A stretch of DNA of 64,000 nt from Paenirhizobium selenitireducens ATCC BAA-1503 (GCF_000518785.1 NZ_JAEG01000006.1:310001-374000), one strand, 5' to 3'. Shown: positions 30,189-39,633, counted from the stretch's first letter. The notes: generated by a model not told the origin, from the letters alone. Numbers and translations are program-made.

Positions 30189-30863
30189 TCAGAGATCGCC
30201 CGGCACGCCGTAGCTGGGTGCCGCCGTCGGGTTGATCGCCCGGGTCACATAATCTTCGAGCTGCGGCTTGTAGATCGACCACAGCTTGCCCAGTTCGCCG
30301 ATCGGGTCCTCTTCCACCCAGTCGACCCGCAGGTCGGCGATCGGCCAGGAGACGTTGCGCACGAGATAGAGCCCCGCCGAATGGACGGGACCCGCCTCGC
30401 CGCCCGCGGCAAGCGCTGCCTGCATGGCGACCAGAAGCCGGTCGCCGAGGTGACCTTCCGATTCCTCGAATGCCGCCACCATGCGCTTCGGCACGAAGGG
30501 ATTGGCAAGCAGGTTGCCGGCGGCGGCGCAATCCTTGCCCTGGGCGACCGCATGGGTGCCGAGGGTGTGCTCGCCCGAGTGGATCGCGGTGCGACCTTGC
30601 GCGTCGAGCAATACGACCTGGCGCCACGGCGCCGTGTCATAGCCTTCAAGAAGCGCTGCGAGCGCCTGTTCGGCATCAAGGCCCTGCGCCATCAGGTCCA
30701 GGCCCTTCGGCCCGAGTGAGGGATCCGTGATGTTCTGCGTCGCGACGACGCCGGCGCCGGCCCGGGCATGGGCGCAACGGGCAGCGACCGCGGGGGACGA
30801 GGAGGAGATCGCGATGCCCATCATGCCGGTCTTCGGGCAGCGCGCCGAGATGGAAAAGGTCAT
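30189..30863 (-). CDS. DUF1028 family protein (Ntn-hydrolase-like)
   Basis: The 224-residue protein begins MTFSISARCPKTGMMGIAISSSSPAVAARC, the typical DUF1028 N-terminus, and contains VVATQNITDPSLGPKGLDL and a GNLLANPFVPKRM block. The fold is thought to be Ntn-hydrolase-like and members are often found beside RidA-family and aminohydrolase genes, but no reaction is established. It is 7 bp after the RidA-like gene and 22 bp before the aldehyde dehydrogenase. Confidence 0.88.
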   Translation of the reverse strand: MTFSISARCPKTGMMGIAISSSSPAVAARCAHARAGAGVVATQNITDPSLGPKGLDLMAQGLDAEQALAALLEGYDTAPWRQVVLLDAQGRTAIHSGEHTLGTHAVAQGKDCAAAGNLLANPFVPKRMVAAFEESEGHLGDRLLVAMQAALAAGGEAGPVHSAGLYLVRNVSWPIADLRVDWVEEDPIGELGKLWSIYKPQLEDYVTRAINPTAAPSYGVPGDL

Positions 30864-30870
30864 GGGAGCC

Positions 30871-31293
30871 TCACTCGGGGATGACGGCGGTGACGTCGAT
30901 CTCGACCAGCCATTCCGGACGCGCCAGCGCCGAAACGACGATACCGGTCGAGACGGGGAAAACGCCCTTCAGCCACTTGCCGACGACGCGATAGACCTGC
31001 TCGCGATATCGCGGGTCGACGATATAGATGACGATCTTGGTGATGTGTGCGAGCTCGGAGCCGGCTTCGTCGAGCAGCATCTTGATATTGGCCATGGCCT
31101 GCTCCGCCTGGGCGGTCACGTCGCCAATGCCGATATTCTCTGCCGTGTCCAGATTCTGGCCGATCTGGCCGCGAACGAAAACCATCGCGCCCCTGGCGAC
31201 GACGACCTGGCAAAGATCGTTGTCGAGCTTCTGCTCCGGATAGGTGTCCTTGGTGTTGAACTGGCGGATGCGCTTGTGCACTGGCATGGTCAT
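30871..31293 (-). CDS. RidA/YjgF-family protein lacking the catalytic arginine
   Basis: The 140-residue protein has the Rid fold signature (VRGQIGQNLDT, QAEQAMANIKMLLDEAGSELAHITKIVIYIVDPRY, LVEIDVTAVIPE). In true RidA an Arg follows the FPxR position and binds the imine carboxylate; here the segment reads VFPVSTGIVV, so the Arg is replaced by Ser. It therefore probably belongs to a Rid4-7-type group without known enamine deaminase activity. The ATG at 31293 is six bases after GGAAG. First gene of its operon. Confidence 0.88.
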   Translation of the reverse strand: MTMPVHKRIRQFNTKDTYPEQKLDNDLCQVVVARGAMVFVRGQIGQNLDTAENIGIGDVTAQAEQAMANIKMLLDEAGSELAHITKIVIYIVDPRYREQVYRVVGKWLKGVFPVSTGIVVSALARPEWLVEIDVTAVIPE

Positions 31294-31707
31294 TCCATTC
31301 TTCCGTTGAACAGGGCTCGCAAAGGCTGGCAGGGGCTTCGGAATTCTGTCCGCAATGGGCGTCGAAACGGCTCCTGCATGCGGCAATTCCTGCGGTCTCT
31401 TCCCGGTCTCCGCAAAGCGGTCGCCCTTACTGGAGCCACAGGTCGCTTGAGAATGAAAGAAGGCTTTCCATGCGCCCTGCATCAGGAAATCCGAAGCATT
31501 GGCGCCTGCTGGTTAGCCAGGCCGGCAATGCGGCGATGAGCATGGACTGTGAGGATCGCCGAAAGGGTGCCACGCCCTACTTCGCAATATCCAAACCAAG
31601 GCCGAACTAAATCATATTTTGCCGAACCAGCACCTTCGACTACGAATTCTCCCATTCCTCAGCCCCCCGGGTTGAGAGGTCATGAATTCCAGAGAAGGAG
31701 CCCGTGC
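31294..31707. other. Divergent intergenic region (RidA-like / flavin monooxygenase)
   Basis: This 414-bp region contains no gene I can support. Both flanking operons must start here. An AT-rich patch lies at about 31600-31620. I found no convincing promoter hexamers or large palindromes. Confidence 0.4.
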
Positions 31708-32934
31708 ATGACGGTTGAGAAAGTCGATACGCTGGTCATCGGTGGCGGCCAGGCGGGGCTCGCGGCGAGCGAACACCTGACGAACAACGGCGTTCCTCAC
31801 CTCGTCATCGAGCGCAAGCGGATCGCCGAGCGCTGGCGCAGCGAACGCTGGGACACGCTGGTGGCCAACGGTCCGGCCTGGCACGACCGCTTTCCCAACA
31901 TGACCTTCGACATGGACCCGGACGGGTTTGCGAGCAAGGACAGCATCGTCAGCTATTTCGAGGCCTATGCCAAGCAGATCGATGCGCCGATCCGCTGCGG
32001 CGTCGAGGTGACCGCGCTCAGCCGCAAGCCGGACGGGTCCGGATTCATCGCCGAAACCAGCCAGGGCACCATCGAGGCGAGCAACGTGGTGGCAGCCACC
32101 GGGCCGTTCCAGAAGCCTGTGATCCCACCGGTCGTGCCGACCGACAGCGGCATCACCCAGATCCATTCGGCGTCCTACTGCAATCCGACGCAGCTGCCGG
32201 AAGGTGGCGTGCTGGTGATCGGCGCCGGTTCCTCCGGCGTCCAGATTGCCGACGAACTGGCGCGTGCCGGCCGCAAGGTCTATCTCGCGGTCGGCCCGCA
32301 CAACCGGCCGCCGCGCAGCTATCGCGGCAAGGATTTCGTCTGGTGGCTCGGCGCGCTCGGCCTCTGGAACATCGAGACGCCGGATCCGTCCACCGAACAT
32401 GTTACCATCGCCGTCAGCGGCGCCCGCGGCGGCCATACGGTGGATTTCCGCGATCTCGCCGCCCAGGGCATCGCGCTTGTCGGCCGCGCGGAATCATTCG
32501 AGAATGGCACCATGCATTTTGCCGCGGATCTGGCGAAGAACATCGCCATGGGGGATGCCGACTATCTTTCGGTACTCGATTCCGCCGATGCGCATATTGC
32601 GCGCGAAGGACTGGATTTCCCCGAGGAGCCCGAAGCCCGCACCATCGGCCCCGAGCCCGACTGCGTGAAGAACCCGATCCTCGATCTCGATCTCGCCAAG
32701 GCCGGCATCACCACGATCATCTGGGCAACCGGCTATGCGCTCGATTTCGGCTGGCTGCAATTCGACGTGATGGATGAAAGGGGCCGTCCGGCCCACCAGC
32801 GCGGCGTCTCCAAGGTGCCGGGTTTCTACTTCCTCGGTCTCGCCTGGCTATCGCGCCGCGCCTCGCCCTTCATCTGGGGTGTCTGGCACGATGCCAAATA
32901 CATCGCCGAACAGATTGCCGCAAAGGTCCGCTGA
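31708..32934 (+). CDS. Flavin-dependent monooxygenase (FMO/CzcO-like)
   Basis: The 408-residue protein has an FAD motif at residues 8-16 (VIGGGQAGLAAS), an NADPH motif near 175 (VIGAGSSGVQIADELARAGRKV) and the ATGY segment IIWATGYALDFGW, typical of class B flavoprotein monooxygenases. The start ATG at 31708 follows AAGGAG by seven bases. The family oxygenates N, S or ketone groups; the substrate is unknown. It is monocistronic, at the edge of a catabolic island containing other oxygenases. Confidence 0.87.
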   Translation: MTVEKVDTLVIGGGQAGLAASEHLTNNGVPHLVIERKRIAERWRSERWDTLVANGPAWHDRFPNMTFDMDPDGFASKDSIVSYFEAYAKQIDAPIRCGVEVTALSRKPDGSGFIAETSQGTIEASNVVAATGPFQKPVIPPVVPTDSGITQIHSASYCNPTQLPEGGVLVIGAGSSGVQIADELARAGRKVYLAVGPHNRPPRSYRGKDFVWWLGALGLWNIETPDPSTEHVTIAVSGARGGHTVDFRDLAAQGIALVGRAESFENGTMHFAADLAKNIAMGDADYLSVLDSADAHIAREGLDFPEEPEARTIGPEPDCVKNPILDLDLAKAGITTIIWATGYALDFGWLQFDVMDERGRPAHQRGVSKVPGFYFLGLAWLSRRASPFIWGVWHDAKYIAEQIAAKVR

Positions 32935-32947
32935 GGCCTGCATTTCG

Positions 32948-32983
32948 ATCGAGGCGGCTTTCCAGGCAGGAAGCCGCCTCGAT
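32948..32983. terminator. Terminator-like hairpin between convergent genes
   Basis: A 13-bp stem ATCGAGGCGGCTT/AAGCCGCCTCGAT extended by TCC/GGA lies 14 bp after the monooxygenase stop. The U-run is poor, so efficiency is uncertain. Confidence 0.55.
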
Positions 32984-33080
32984 TGCGTTCAGAACAGGTG
33001 GCCACGCACGGATCTGACAGATTGAACGCCTGCACCGGACGCAACGGCAGGCTTGCCGCCAATGGCGCGTGATATCCGCG

Positions 33081-34604
33081 TTATTCGGCTGCTACCGTGG
33101 AAGGAACGGCCGTGTTGAACCACTGGCTGACCGCGCTGTCGCCGGCGGTGCGCGTCGTCTTTCCCAGCACGTTTTCCGAGAGGCCGGCGGCCTTCTGAAC
33201 CAGTTCGAGCGGTCCGTCCCAGTCGAAATTGCGGTAGACGGCGGCCAGATGCGCGAAAGGCGGCGACTGGGCAAACAGCTGGAAGGTCAGCCGGTGGCCG
33301 GCATAGTCGGAATTGAGCAGATCGCGGGCAAAGGCCAGCAGCTTGCGGCGGTCGTCGGCGATCCAGTCCTCGTTGACCGTATAGAACTTGTCGAGCCAGG
33401 GCTTGGTCTCCGGTGCGTCGAAGTCTGCCTTGTCGGGGGTCACGCAGATCTGCCCGCCGCACAGTTCGCGGGCGATGTGCATCATCTCATGAAGCTGCGA
33501 ACAGGCCAGAACGCGGCCGGTATAGAGCAGTGACTGGTTCGGCATCATCAGCCCGCCGGGCGAGCGCTCGGCCAGGGCGATCGCGGCAGTCAGGTGCGCA
33601 TTGATGCCTTCGCGGTAGACGGCAAGCTGAGCAAGCTTTTCCTGGACGGATTGATGCTTGTCGAGACCGGTCTGGCGGGCATTGAAGAGGGCCGCCCCGA
33701 TCATCATGTCGGCGAGCTTCAGATTGCGCTGAACAAAGGCGAAAGCCGAATAGCGATGCAGCGTCGCGCGCATGAACATCGCCGCCCGGGTATGGCGGTA
33801 GAACAGCACGTTTTCCCAAGGGATGAGCACGTTGTCGAAGATGACCAGTGTGTCGACCTCGTCGAACTTGCTCGACAGGGGATAGTCGTCCGCCGGTGCG
33901 CGCCCGGCAAACCCGGTCCGGCAGATGAATTTCAGCCCCGGCGAGCCGAGATCGCAGATGAAGCCGACGGCATAGTCGGAATAGGCTTCGCTGCCCCAGT
34001 TGGCGATGGTCGGCTTGGTGAAGGCCTGGTTGGCATAGGCGGCGGCCGTCTCATACTTGGCGCCGCGCACGACGATACCGGCATCGGTCTCCTTCACCAC
34101 ATGCAGCAGCATGTCCGGATCCTGCTCCTGCGGCGGCCGGGAGCGGTCCCCCTTCGGGTCGGTATTTGCCGAGACGTGGAAAGGATCGGCCTTGATCACC
34201 CGGGATATGTGGTTCCGGATATTGGCGGAGAATTGCGGATCGACCTCGTTCAGCACATCCTGCCCGTCGAACAGCGACCACATCTCGCCGACCGTCTCGT
34301 CTCCCACCCGGGTGACGATGCCGCCGATATCCTCGAGCAGCGTATCCGTCGCGCGGCGCTTGTCCCACCAATCGGCCTGGGTGTGTGGCAGCTTGTTGCC
34401 GATGGCGCTCCATTCGCCATCTTCCTCGTAAGCCATGACATGCCGGGTCCTGGCATCGTGCTGCATGTCGTAGATGCGGGCACGGATATCGACGAGCGGC
34501 TTGAACATCGGATGGCTGGCGACATCACTCACCTTCTCGCCGCCGACATAGACCTCGCGGCCGTCGCGGATCGATTCGATGTATTCGTCCCCTGTGCGGA
34601 TCAT
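33081..34604 (-). CDS. 4-hydroxyphenylacetate 3-monooxygenase (HpaB/PvcC) family oxygenase
   Basis: The 507-residue protein belongs to the FADH2-dependent HpaB group. The N-terminus has RTGDEYIESIRDGREVYVGGEKV, followed by DPKGDRSRPP and IPWENVLFYRH in the core, and RTAGDSAVSQWFN-type ending. These enzymes use reduced flavin from a partner reductase; no HpaC reductase lies close by. Start ATG 34604 is preceded by GGAGG at 8 bp, better than the frame start at 34625. It is the last gene of the group DgcA-like-cupin-ArgE-like-HpaB, with a 134-bp gap to ArgE. Confidence 0.87.
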   Translation of the reverse strand: MIRTGDEYIESIRDGREVYVGGEKVSDVASHPMFKPLVDIRARIYDMQHDARTRHVMAYEEDGEWSAIGNKLPHTQADWWDKRRATDTLLEDIGGIVTRVGDETVGEMWSLFDGQDVLNEVDPQFSANIRNHISRVIKADPFHVSANTDPKGDRSRPPQEQDPDMLLHVVKETDAGIVVRGAKYETAAAYANQAFTKPTIANWGSEAYSDYAVGFICDLGSPGLKFICRTGFAGRAPADDYPLSSKFDEVDTLVIFDNVLIPWENVLFYRHTRAAMFMRATLHRYSAFAFVQRNLKLADMMIGAALFNARQTGLDKHQSVQEKLAQLAVYREGINAHLTAAIALAERSPGGLMMPNQSLLYTGRVLACSQLHEMMHIARELCGGQICVTPDKADFDAPETKPWLDKFYTVNEDWIADDRRKLLAFARDLLNSDYAGHRLTFQLFAQSPPFAHLAAVYRNFDWDGPLELVQKAAGLSENVLGKTTRTAGDSAVSQWFNTAVPSTVAAE

Positions 34605-34738
34605 GCTGAAGGCCTCCGGTCGCATCCGAAGCCCCGCGGGCTCCGCCAGTCTCTCATCCCGAACATTGTTGGCAGCGCCGGAGGCTTTGAGAAATTAGTT
34701 CTTTCGGGCATTCTGCCTTGGTTTTTCCGAAGCCGTGG

Positions 34739-35893
34739 TCAGGCTGCGGACAGACCGAAGCAGAGGCGTGTAAGCATCGCGCGACAGGCCTCGATCTGGC
34801 TGCGTTCGACGAATTCGTCGGCCTTGTGGCCTTGCGCCATGCTACCCGGCCCGCACACGACAGCCGGCACGGCCAGCGCCTGCTTGAACAGGCCGCCCTC
34901 GGTCCCGAAGGCTACCTTGATGCTGCGATTGGCACCGGCGGCGGAAAGTGCCCGGGCAAGGGCGCCGTCGCCTGCGTCCCCGGCAAGGCCCGGATATTCG
35001 TTGACGATCTCGATCGATATTCCAGCCTTGGGAAAGCGCTTTCGGGCGACGGTGGAGAGTGCCTCCGCCTTGTCGAACAGCCGGTCGAGCAGGCCTGCTG
35101 CATCGTCCGCCGCGACATTGCGGATCTCGAAATCCAGCAGGCAATGTTCGGGCACGATGTTGAGCGCCGTTCCGCCCTGGATGATGCCGGCATGAACGGT
35201 GGTGTAGGGAATGTCGTATTCCTCGTCGCGGCTGCCCCCTTCGGCAAGGTCCGCCTGCAGTCCACGGAGTTCACCGAGAAAATCGGCGGCAAGATGGATG
35301 GCGTTGAGGCCGGTCGGCGCCAATGCGGAATGGGCAGCCACGCCGCAACAGGATGCGCGGGCCGCGAGCTTGCCCTTGTGCCCGGAGGCGACCTGCATGG
35401 CGGTCGGCTCGCCGATCAGAACCCAGTCCGGCCTCAGTCCCGCCTTGGCCAAGTCCGCCAGCATCGGGCGAACGCCGACGCAGCCGATCTCCTCGTCATA
35501 GGAAAGCGCCAGATGCAGCGGTGCAGCGAGCGGCTTCGAGCGCGCCAGCACCATGGCCTCGATCGCGCAGGCGACGAAGCCCTTCATGTCGGTGGTGCCG
35601 CGCCCGTAGAGGCGGCCATCCTGCTCCGACAGGCGGAAGGGATCGCGCGTCCAGTCCTGGCCGTCGACCGGAACCACGTCGGTGTGCCCCGACAGCACCA
35701 GGCCGCCGGGACCTGACGGCCCGACGGTGGCAAACAACGAGGCGCGATCGCCGGCCGGCGACGGATACAGACGACATTCGACACCAGCCTCTGCAAGCAC
35801 AGAGGAAACGTAGCGGATGAGCTCGATATTGCCGTCCCGGCTGACGGAGGGGAAGGCAATCAACCGCTCGAGAATGTCGTAGGCGTTGGTCAT
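34739..35893 (-). CDS. ArgE/DapE-family deacylase (acetylornithine deacetylase-like)
   Basis: The 384-residue M20 metallopeptidase has the metal ligands in LSGHTDVVP and GRGTTDMKG, the catalytic Glu pair in SYDEEIGCVG, GEPT and the late His in QGHKADEF. It deacylates N-acyl amino acids; acetylornithine is the family reference, but its place in a catabolic operon suggests another N-acyl substrate. It starts 12 bp after the cupin gene. Confidence 0.88.
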   Translation of the reverse strand: MTNAYDILERLIAFPSVSRDGNIELIRYVSSVLAEAGVECRLYPSPAGDRASLFATVGPSGPGGLVLSGHTDVVPVDGQDWTRDPFRLSEQDGRLYGRGTTDMKGFVACAIEAMVLARSKPLAAPLHLALSYDEEIGCVGVRPMLADLAKAGLRPDWVLIGEPTAMQVASGHKGKLAARASCCGVAAHSALAPTGLNAIHLAADFLGELRGLQADLAEGGSRDEEYDIPYTTVHAGIIQGGTALNIVPEHCLLDFEIRNVAADDAAGLLDRLFDKAEALSTVARKRFPKAGISIEIVNEYPGLAGDAGDGALARALSAAGANRSIKVAFGTEGGLFKQALAVPAVVCGPGSMAQGHKADEFVERSQIEACRAMLTRLCFGLSAA

Positions 35894-35905
35894 GCCGATC
35901 CGTCC

Positions 35906-36274
35906 TTACAGATCGACGGTCGTCGCCAGATAGCTCTTGCGGATCGATGCCGAACGGATGTGCCACAGGAGCGGCGTGCCCTTGGCAATGATCCAGCTGT
36001 CGCCGGGACCATAGACCACCGTTTCGCCGCTTGCCTCATCGGTGATCGCCAGTTCCCCGTCGAGCAGCGTCGCGTGCTCGTGGAACGGATAGGTGACGCG
36101 ATACTTGCCCTGGGTGGCGGTGTAGAGGCCACCGGAAACCGGGGTTTCGAACGAACCGAAAAGCAGCTTTCCGGCAACCTGGATCGGCCCCTCGACCGTC
36201 GTCGCCCCGATGTCTTCCGGCGAGCCCCAGGCGTCCAGCGGGTCGCGGGACATGTCGAGTTTGAATGGCAGCAT
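35906..36274 (-). CDS. Small cupin-domain protein (DUF861-like)
   Basis: The 122-residue single-cupin protein contains the motifs TYPFHEHATLLDGELAI and YGPGDSWIIAKGTPLLW, typical of the ureidoglycine aminohydrolase-type cupins. A metal-dependent enzyme or sensor role is possible; no reaction can be assigned. It starts 9 bp after the flavoprotein gene and precedes the ArgE-like gene, so it belongs to that operon. Confidence 0.82.
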   Translation of the reverse strand: MLPFKLDMSRDPLDAWGSPEDIGATTVEGPIQVAGKLLFGSFETPVSGGLYTATQGKYRVTYPFHEHATLLDGELAITDEASGETVVYGPGDSWIIAKGTPLLWHIRSASIRKSYLATTVDL

Positions 36275-36283
36275 GGTCTATCC

Positions 36284-38395
36284 TCAGTCGATTGGCAGGA
36301 GTTCGGTGATTTCGCGCTTGAAAGGCAGGGCGCCTTCGGCCAGCGGTTCGCCGTCAAGCTCTTCGGCATAGCGGCGGCCGGCATAGGTGGCGTGGGCAAT
36401 GGTGGCCGGCGCCAGCGCATCGCCGATGGCGGTGACGCTTTCGATGCCGGCATCGGCCCACTCGGCCTGCCGCGCGACGAGATCGAGGAAAAGCCCCTCG
36501 TTCGGCAAGCGTGCGGTGACGAGCACGACGGCGTCGGCCTCCATGCGCTCCTGACGGCCGGTAAACGTGCAGGACAGCGTCGCTTCGCCGGCGCCGATCG
36601 CGTCCAGCGCCGTGAAACTCTTGACGGTCACACCCTTTTCGAGAAGCCGCTTCTGGATGAAGTGCTGCTCCATCGTGTTGCGGGTCCAGGTCGACGCCTC
36701 GGACGCAGGCGTGGCATAGATGGTCTCATAGCCCTTTTCCGCCATCAGCTCGGCCATCACGCCGCCCATGTAATAATGGTCGTCGTCCCAGACGATGACG
36801 CGCTTGCCAGCCGGCAGGCGTCCAGCCATCACGTCGCTCGGACAGAGGACCTGAGCACCTTCGGCGATCGGCAGAGGCATGGTATGCAGGTGTCCAACGC
36901 CGTCATTGCGCCAGGTCGATCCCGTTGCAATGGCTATGCGAGGAATGCCGAAAGCCAGCACGTCTTCGGCCGTCAAACGGCTGTCGAAATAGGTCTCGAC
37001 ATTGGCCAGCTGGTTGAGCTGCAGCTTGCGATAGTCGGCAACGCGGGTCCAGGCGGAGAGCCCCGGCAGACGCGCCTCCTGCAGCACGCGGCCGCCGAGT
37101 TCCGTTCCGGCTTCCGCCAGCGTCACGGCATAGCCGCGCTTGCCGAGCGTCTGCGCCGCCTCGAGACCGGCCGGTCCGCCGCCGACGATCAGCACGGGTT
37201 TGTCCGACTTGGCCTTGCGCACCTTTTCCGGATGCCATCCCTTGCGCCATTCCTCGGCCATGGTCGGGTTCTGCGTGCAGCGGATCGGCGACATGGTGAA
37301 ATCGCCCGAAACACAGATATTGCAGCCGATGCACTCGCGGATGTCGTCGAAACGGCCCTCCTCGATCTTCTTCGGCAGGAACGGATCGGCGATCGACGGA
37401 CGCGCGGCGCCGATCATGTCGAGAATGCCCTTGTTGACGAGGCTGACCATGCGGTCGACCGACGTGTAACGACCGACACCGACGACCGGCTTGGAGGTGA
37501 GCCGCTTGACGCCGACGATGAAGGGTTCCTGGGCACCCTCTTCGGCAAAACGGGAGGTGCGGCTGTCGTTTTCCCAGCCGGCAAGCGTCACGTCCCACAG
37601 GTCCGGCAGGTCGGCCATCAGGCCGATCATGTCCTCGACCTCTTCCTTGTAGAGACCGCCCTCGCCCATCAGTTCATCGACGGAAATGCGGATCGGCACG
37701 GCGCATGTGTCGCCGACCGCATCCTTGGTCTCCTCGGTGATTTCGCGCAGGAGCCGGATGCGGTTCTCGATGCCGCCGCCATATTCGTCGGTGCGCTGGT
37801 TGTAGCGGCGCGACAGGAAGTGGTGCAGGAAGCCGAGCGAATGGGCCGCATAGACATAGATCAGGTCGAAACCGGCGCGTTTGGCGCGGTTGACCGCCGC
37901 CAGATGCCATTTGCGGATGTTCTTGATGTCGGTGGCATCCATGCGCCGCGCCTGCACCGGATCATAGGTGAAGGTGGCAACGGGGAGATGCGCCGGTCCC
38001 ATCGGCACTTCGCGCGAGTAGAGGTTCGAACCGTTCATGCCATTATAGGCAAGTTCGATACCGGCCAGCGCCCCGCCCTCGTGGATCTTGTCGACCATGC
38101 GCGACAGCGCCGGAATGTCCCGATCGTCCCACAGGCGCAGCTCGATGAACGGCGTGATCTCGGAGGTGTAGTGAAATTCCACCTGCTCGGTGCAGACGAC
38201 AGCCCAGCCGCCCTCGGCCTTCACGCCGCGCATATGGGCCAGCGCCGTCGGGTCCCGATAGCCCATGCCGTTGCAGTGCGGCACCTGGTAGAAGCGGTTG
38301 CGGGCGGTCACTGGACCGATCTTCACCGGCTCGAACAGCACGTCATAACGGCTCGGCCGCGCCTGCGGCGCGCCCCAATTCACCCACTCGCTCAT
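36284..38395 (-). CDS. DgcA/trimethylamine-dehydrogenase-like FMN, Fe-S, FAD oxidoreductase
   Basis: The 703-residue protein has an OYE-type FMN TIM barrel (about 1-340), a 4Fe-4S Cys cluster CIGCNIC followed by a fourth Cys 12 residues later, and a C-terminal FAD/NAD domain starting LIVGGGPAGLEAAQTLGKRG. This is the trimethylamine/dimethylamine dehydrogenase and dimethylglycine (DgcA) or stachydrine demethylase architecture, suggesting removal of N-methyl groups from a quaternary or tertiary amine. Start ATG 38395 follows GGGGAG; an in-frame upstream extension is unlike the family. First gene of its operon, divergent from the kinase gene. Confidence 0.88.
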   Translation of the reverse strand: MSEWVNWGAPQARPSRYDVLFEPVKIGPVTARNRFYQVPHCNGMGYRDPTALAHMRGVKAEGGWAVVCTEQVEFHYTSEITPFIELRLWDDRDIPALSRMVDKIHEGGALAGIELAYNGMNGSNLYSREVPMGPAHLPVATFTYDPVQARRMDATDIKNIRKWHLAAVNRAKRAGFDLIYVYAAHSLGFLHHFLSRRYNQRTDEYGGGIENRIRLLREITEETKDAVGDTCAVPIRISVDELMGEGGLYKEEVEDMIGLMADLPDLWDVTLAGWENDSRTSRFAEEGAQEPFIVGVKRLTSKPVVGVGRYTSVDRMVSLVNKGILDMIGAARPSIADPFLPKKIEEGRFDDIRECIGCNICVSGDFTMSPIRCTQNPTMAEEWRKGWHPEKVRKAKSDKPVLIVGGGPAGLEAAQTLGKRGYAVTLAEAGTELGGRVLQEARLPGLSAWTRVADYRKLQLNQLANVETYFDSRLTAEDVLAFGIPRIAIATGSTWRNDGVGHLHTMPLPIAEGAQVLCPSDVMAGRLPAGKRVIVWDDDHYYMGGVMAELMAEKGYETIYATPASEASTWTRNTMEQHFIQKRLLEKGVTVKSFTALDAIGAGEATLSCTFTGRQERMEADAVVLVTARLPNEGLFLDLVARQAEWADAGIESVTAIGDALAPATIAHATYAGRRYAEELDGEPLAEGALPFKREITELLPID

Positions 38396-38569
38396 ATCGC
38401 TCCCCGGCATCGCATCGACCGGGACGATAGGACGATATCCGCTTAGGGGAAATAACACTTTAAATGGAGCTTGCTTCGCAAATCCGGAAGCAAGAGATCT
38501 GGAGCGCCACACCACACGCTCCGAATGGCATCCCTAAATGCCCGGAAAGGTGTGTCTTCTGCATATTTT

Positions 38570-38609
38570 ATGTTGCATTTCCAACATTAATATTGTTGGA
38601 TTTGCCAAC
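38570..38609. promoter_or_regulatory. Array of four phased TGTTG/CAACA half-sites
   Basis: ATGTTG-N6-CAACAT (38570-38587), CAACA-N7-TGTTG (38582-38598) and GTTGG-N5-CCAAC (38595-38609) overlap. The half-site centres lie at about 38573, 38584, 38596 and 38607, i.e. every 11-12 bp, one helical turn. The array lies between the divergent DgcA-like and kinase operons and probably binds a multimeric regulator. Confidence 0.6.
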
Positions 38610-38633
38610 TCATGATCCGAACGAGCGTGCAAA

Positions 38634-39623
38634 ATGTTGTATGATGCAGATTTTCTGTCGAGGCTGGAACATGGTCTGAAGGACCTCTCCTCGGTCTGGG
38701 GCGTCTCGCCGGAGGCCGATCTCAAGCTGCTGACGATTTCAGAGAACGCCACCTTTCGCATTGCCGACGCCAAGGGCGGGCGCGACCTGATCGTGCGCGT
38801 GCATCGGCCGGACTACCATACGGAAGCGGAGATCCTCTCCGAGCTCGCCTGGATCGAGGCGCTGCGTCAGGAAAGCGTGGTCGCCACGCCGCAGCCGATC
38901 ACGGCCATGGATGGAAGCCTGCTGCAGGTCTTCTCCGACGGCGAAACCATGCGCCATGCTGTCGCCTTCGAATATATGCCCGGCAAGGAGCCGGATGCCG
39001 AATCCGATCTCGTCCGCTGGTATGGCACGCTCGGCGAGATCAACGCCCGCCTGCACGGCCACAGCCGCGGCTGGGCGCGGCCGGACCGGTTCATCCGCAA
39101 GACCTGGAACTTCGACCGCATTCTTGGGCACGGCGCCTATTGGGGCGACTGGCGCGCCGCCTTAGGATTGACGCCCGAGGGCAGAGATATCCTCGAACGC
39201 ACCCACGCGCTGCTCGAAACCCAGACCGCGGCCTACGGCTACGGCGCCGATCGCTTCGGCCTCGTTCACTGCGACATGCGTGCCGCCAACCTGCTGGTCG
39301 AGGGCGACCGGCTCGGCGTCATCGATTTCGACGACTGCGGCCTGTCCTGGTTCGCCTATGACTTTGCCGCCGCGATCAGCTTCATGGAGCACGAGCCCTT
39401 CATTCCCGACCTGATGGCGGCCTGGCTCGAAGGCTACCGGCGCGTCGCACCGCTCGATGCCGAACACGAGGCGGCTTTGCCGATGTTCATCATGCTCCGC
39501 CGCATGCAACTCACCGCCTGGATCGCCTCGCATGCCGAGACGCCGACGGCCCAGTCCATGGGCACCGCCTATACAGACGGCACCGTGGCGCTCGCGAAGC
39601 GCTATCTGGCCGAACCCCGTTGA
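38634..39623 (+). CDS. APH-type kinase (hydroxylysine/ethanolamine kinase-like)
   Basis: The 329-residue protein has the aminoglycoside-phosphotransferase/choline-kinase fold: a nucleotide-binding N lobe with LIVRVHRPDYH, the catalytic loop VHCDMRAANLLV (HxDxxxxN) and the metal-binding VIDFDDC. Together with the adjacent class-III PLP enzyme (10 bp away) it resembles the hydroxylysine kinase (AGPHD1) and phospho-lyase (AGXT2L2) pair. The start at ATG 38634 has a weak Shine-Dalgarno. Antibiotic resistance is not suggested by the context. Confidence 0.82.
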   Translation: MLYDADFLSRLEHGLKDLSSVWGVSPEADLKLLTISENATFRIADAKGGRDLIVRVHRPDYHTEAEILSELAWIEALRQESVVATPQPITAMDGSLLQVFSDGETMRHAVAFEYMPGKEPDAESDLVRWYGTLGEINARLHGHSRGWARPDRFIRKTWNFDRILGHGAYWGDWRAALGLTPEGRDILERTHALLETQTAAYGYGADRFGLVHCDMRAANLLVEGDRLGVIDFDDCGLSWFAYDFAAAISFMEHEPFIPDLMAAWLEGYRRVAPLDAEHEAALPMFIMLRRMQLTAWIASHAETPTAQSMGTAYTDGTVALAKRYLAEPR

Positions 39624-39633
39624 GGAGAGCCCT

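Noticed and set aside
38634..39623. Aminoglycoside resistance gene
   Set aside because: The kinase has the APH fold but is in an operon with a phospho-lyase-like PLP enzyme. A metabolic kinase is the better reading.
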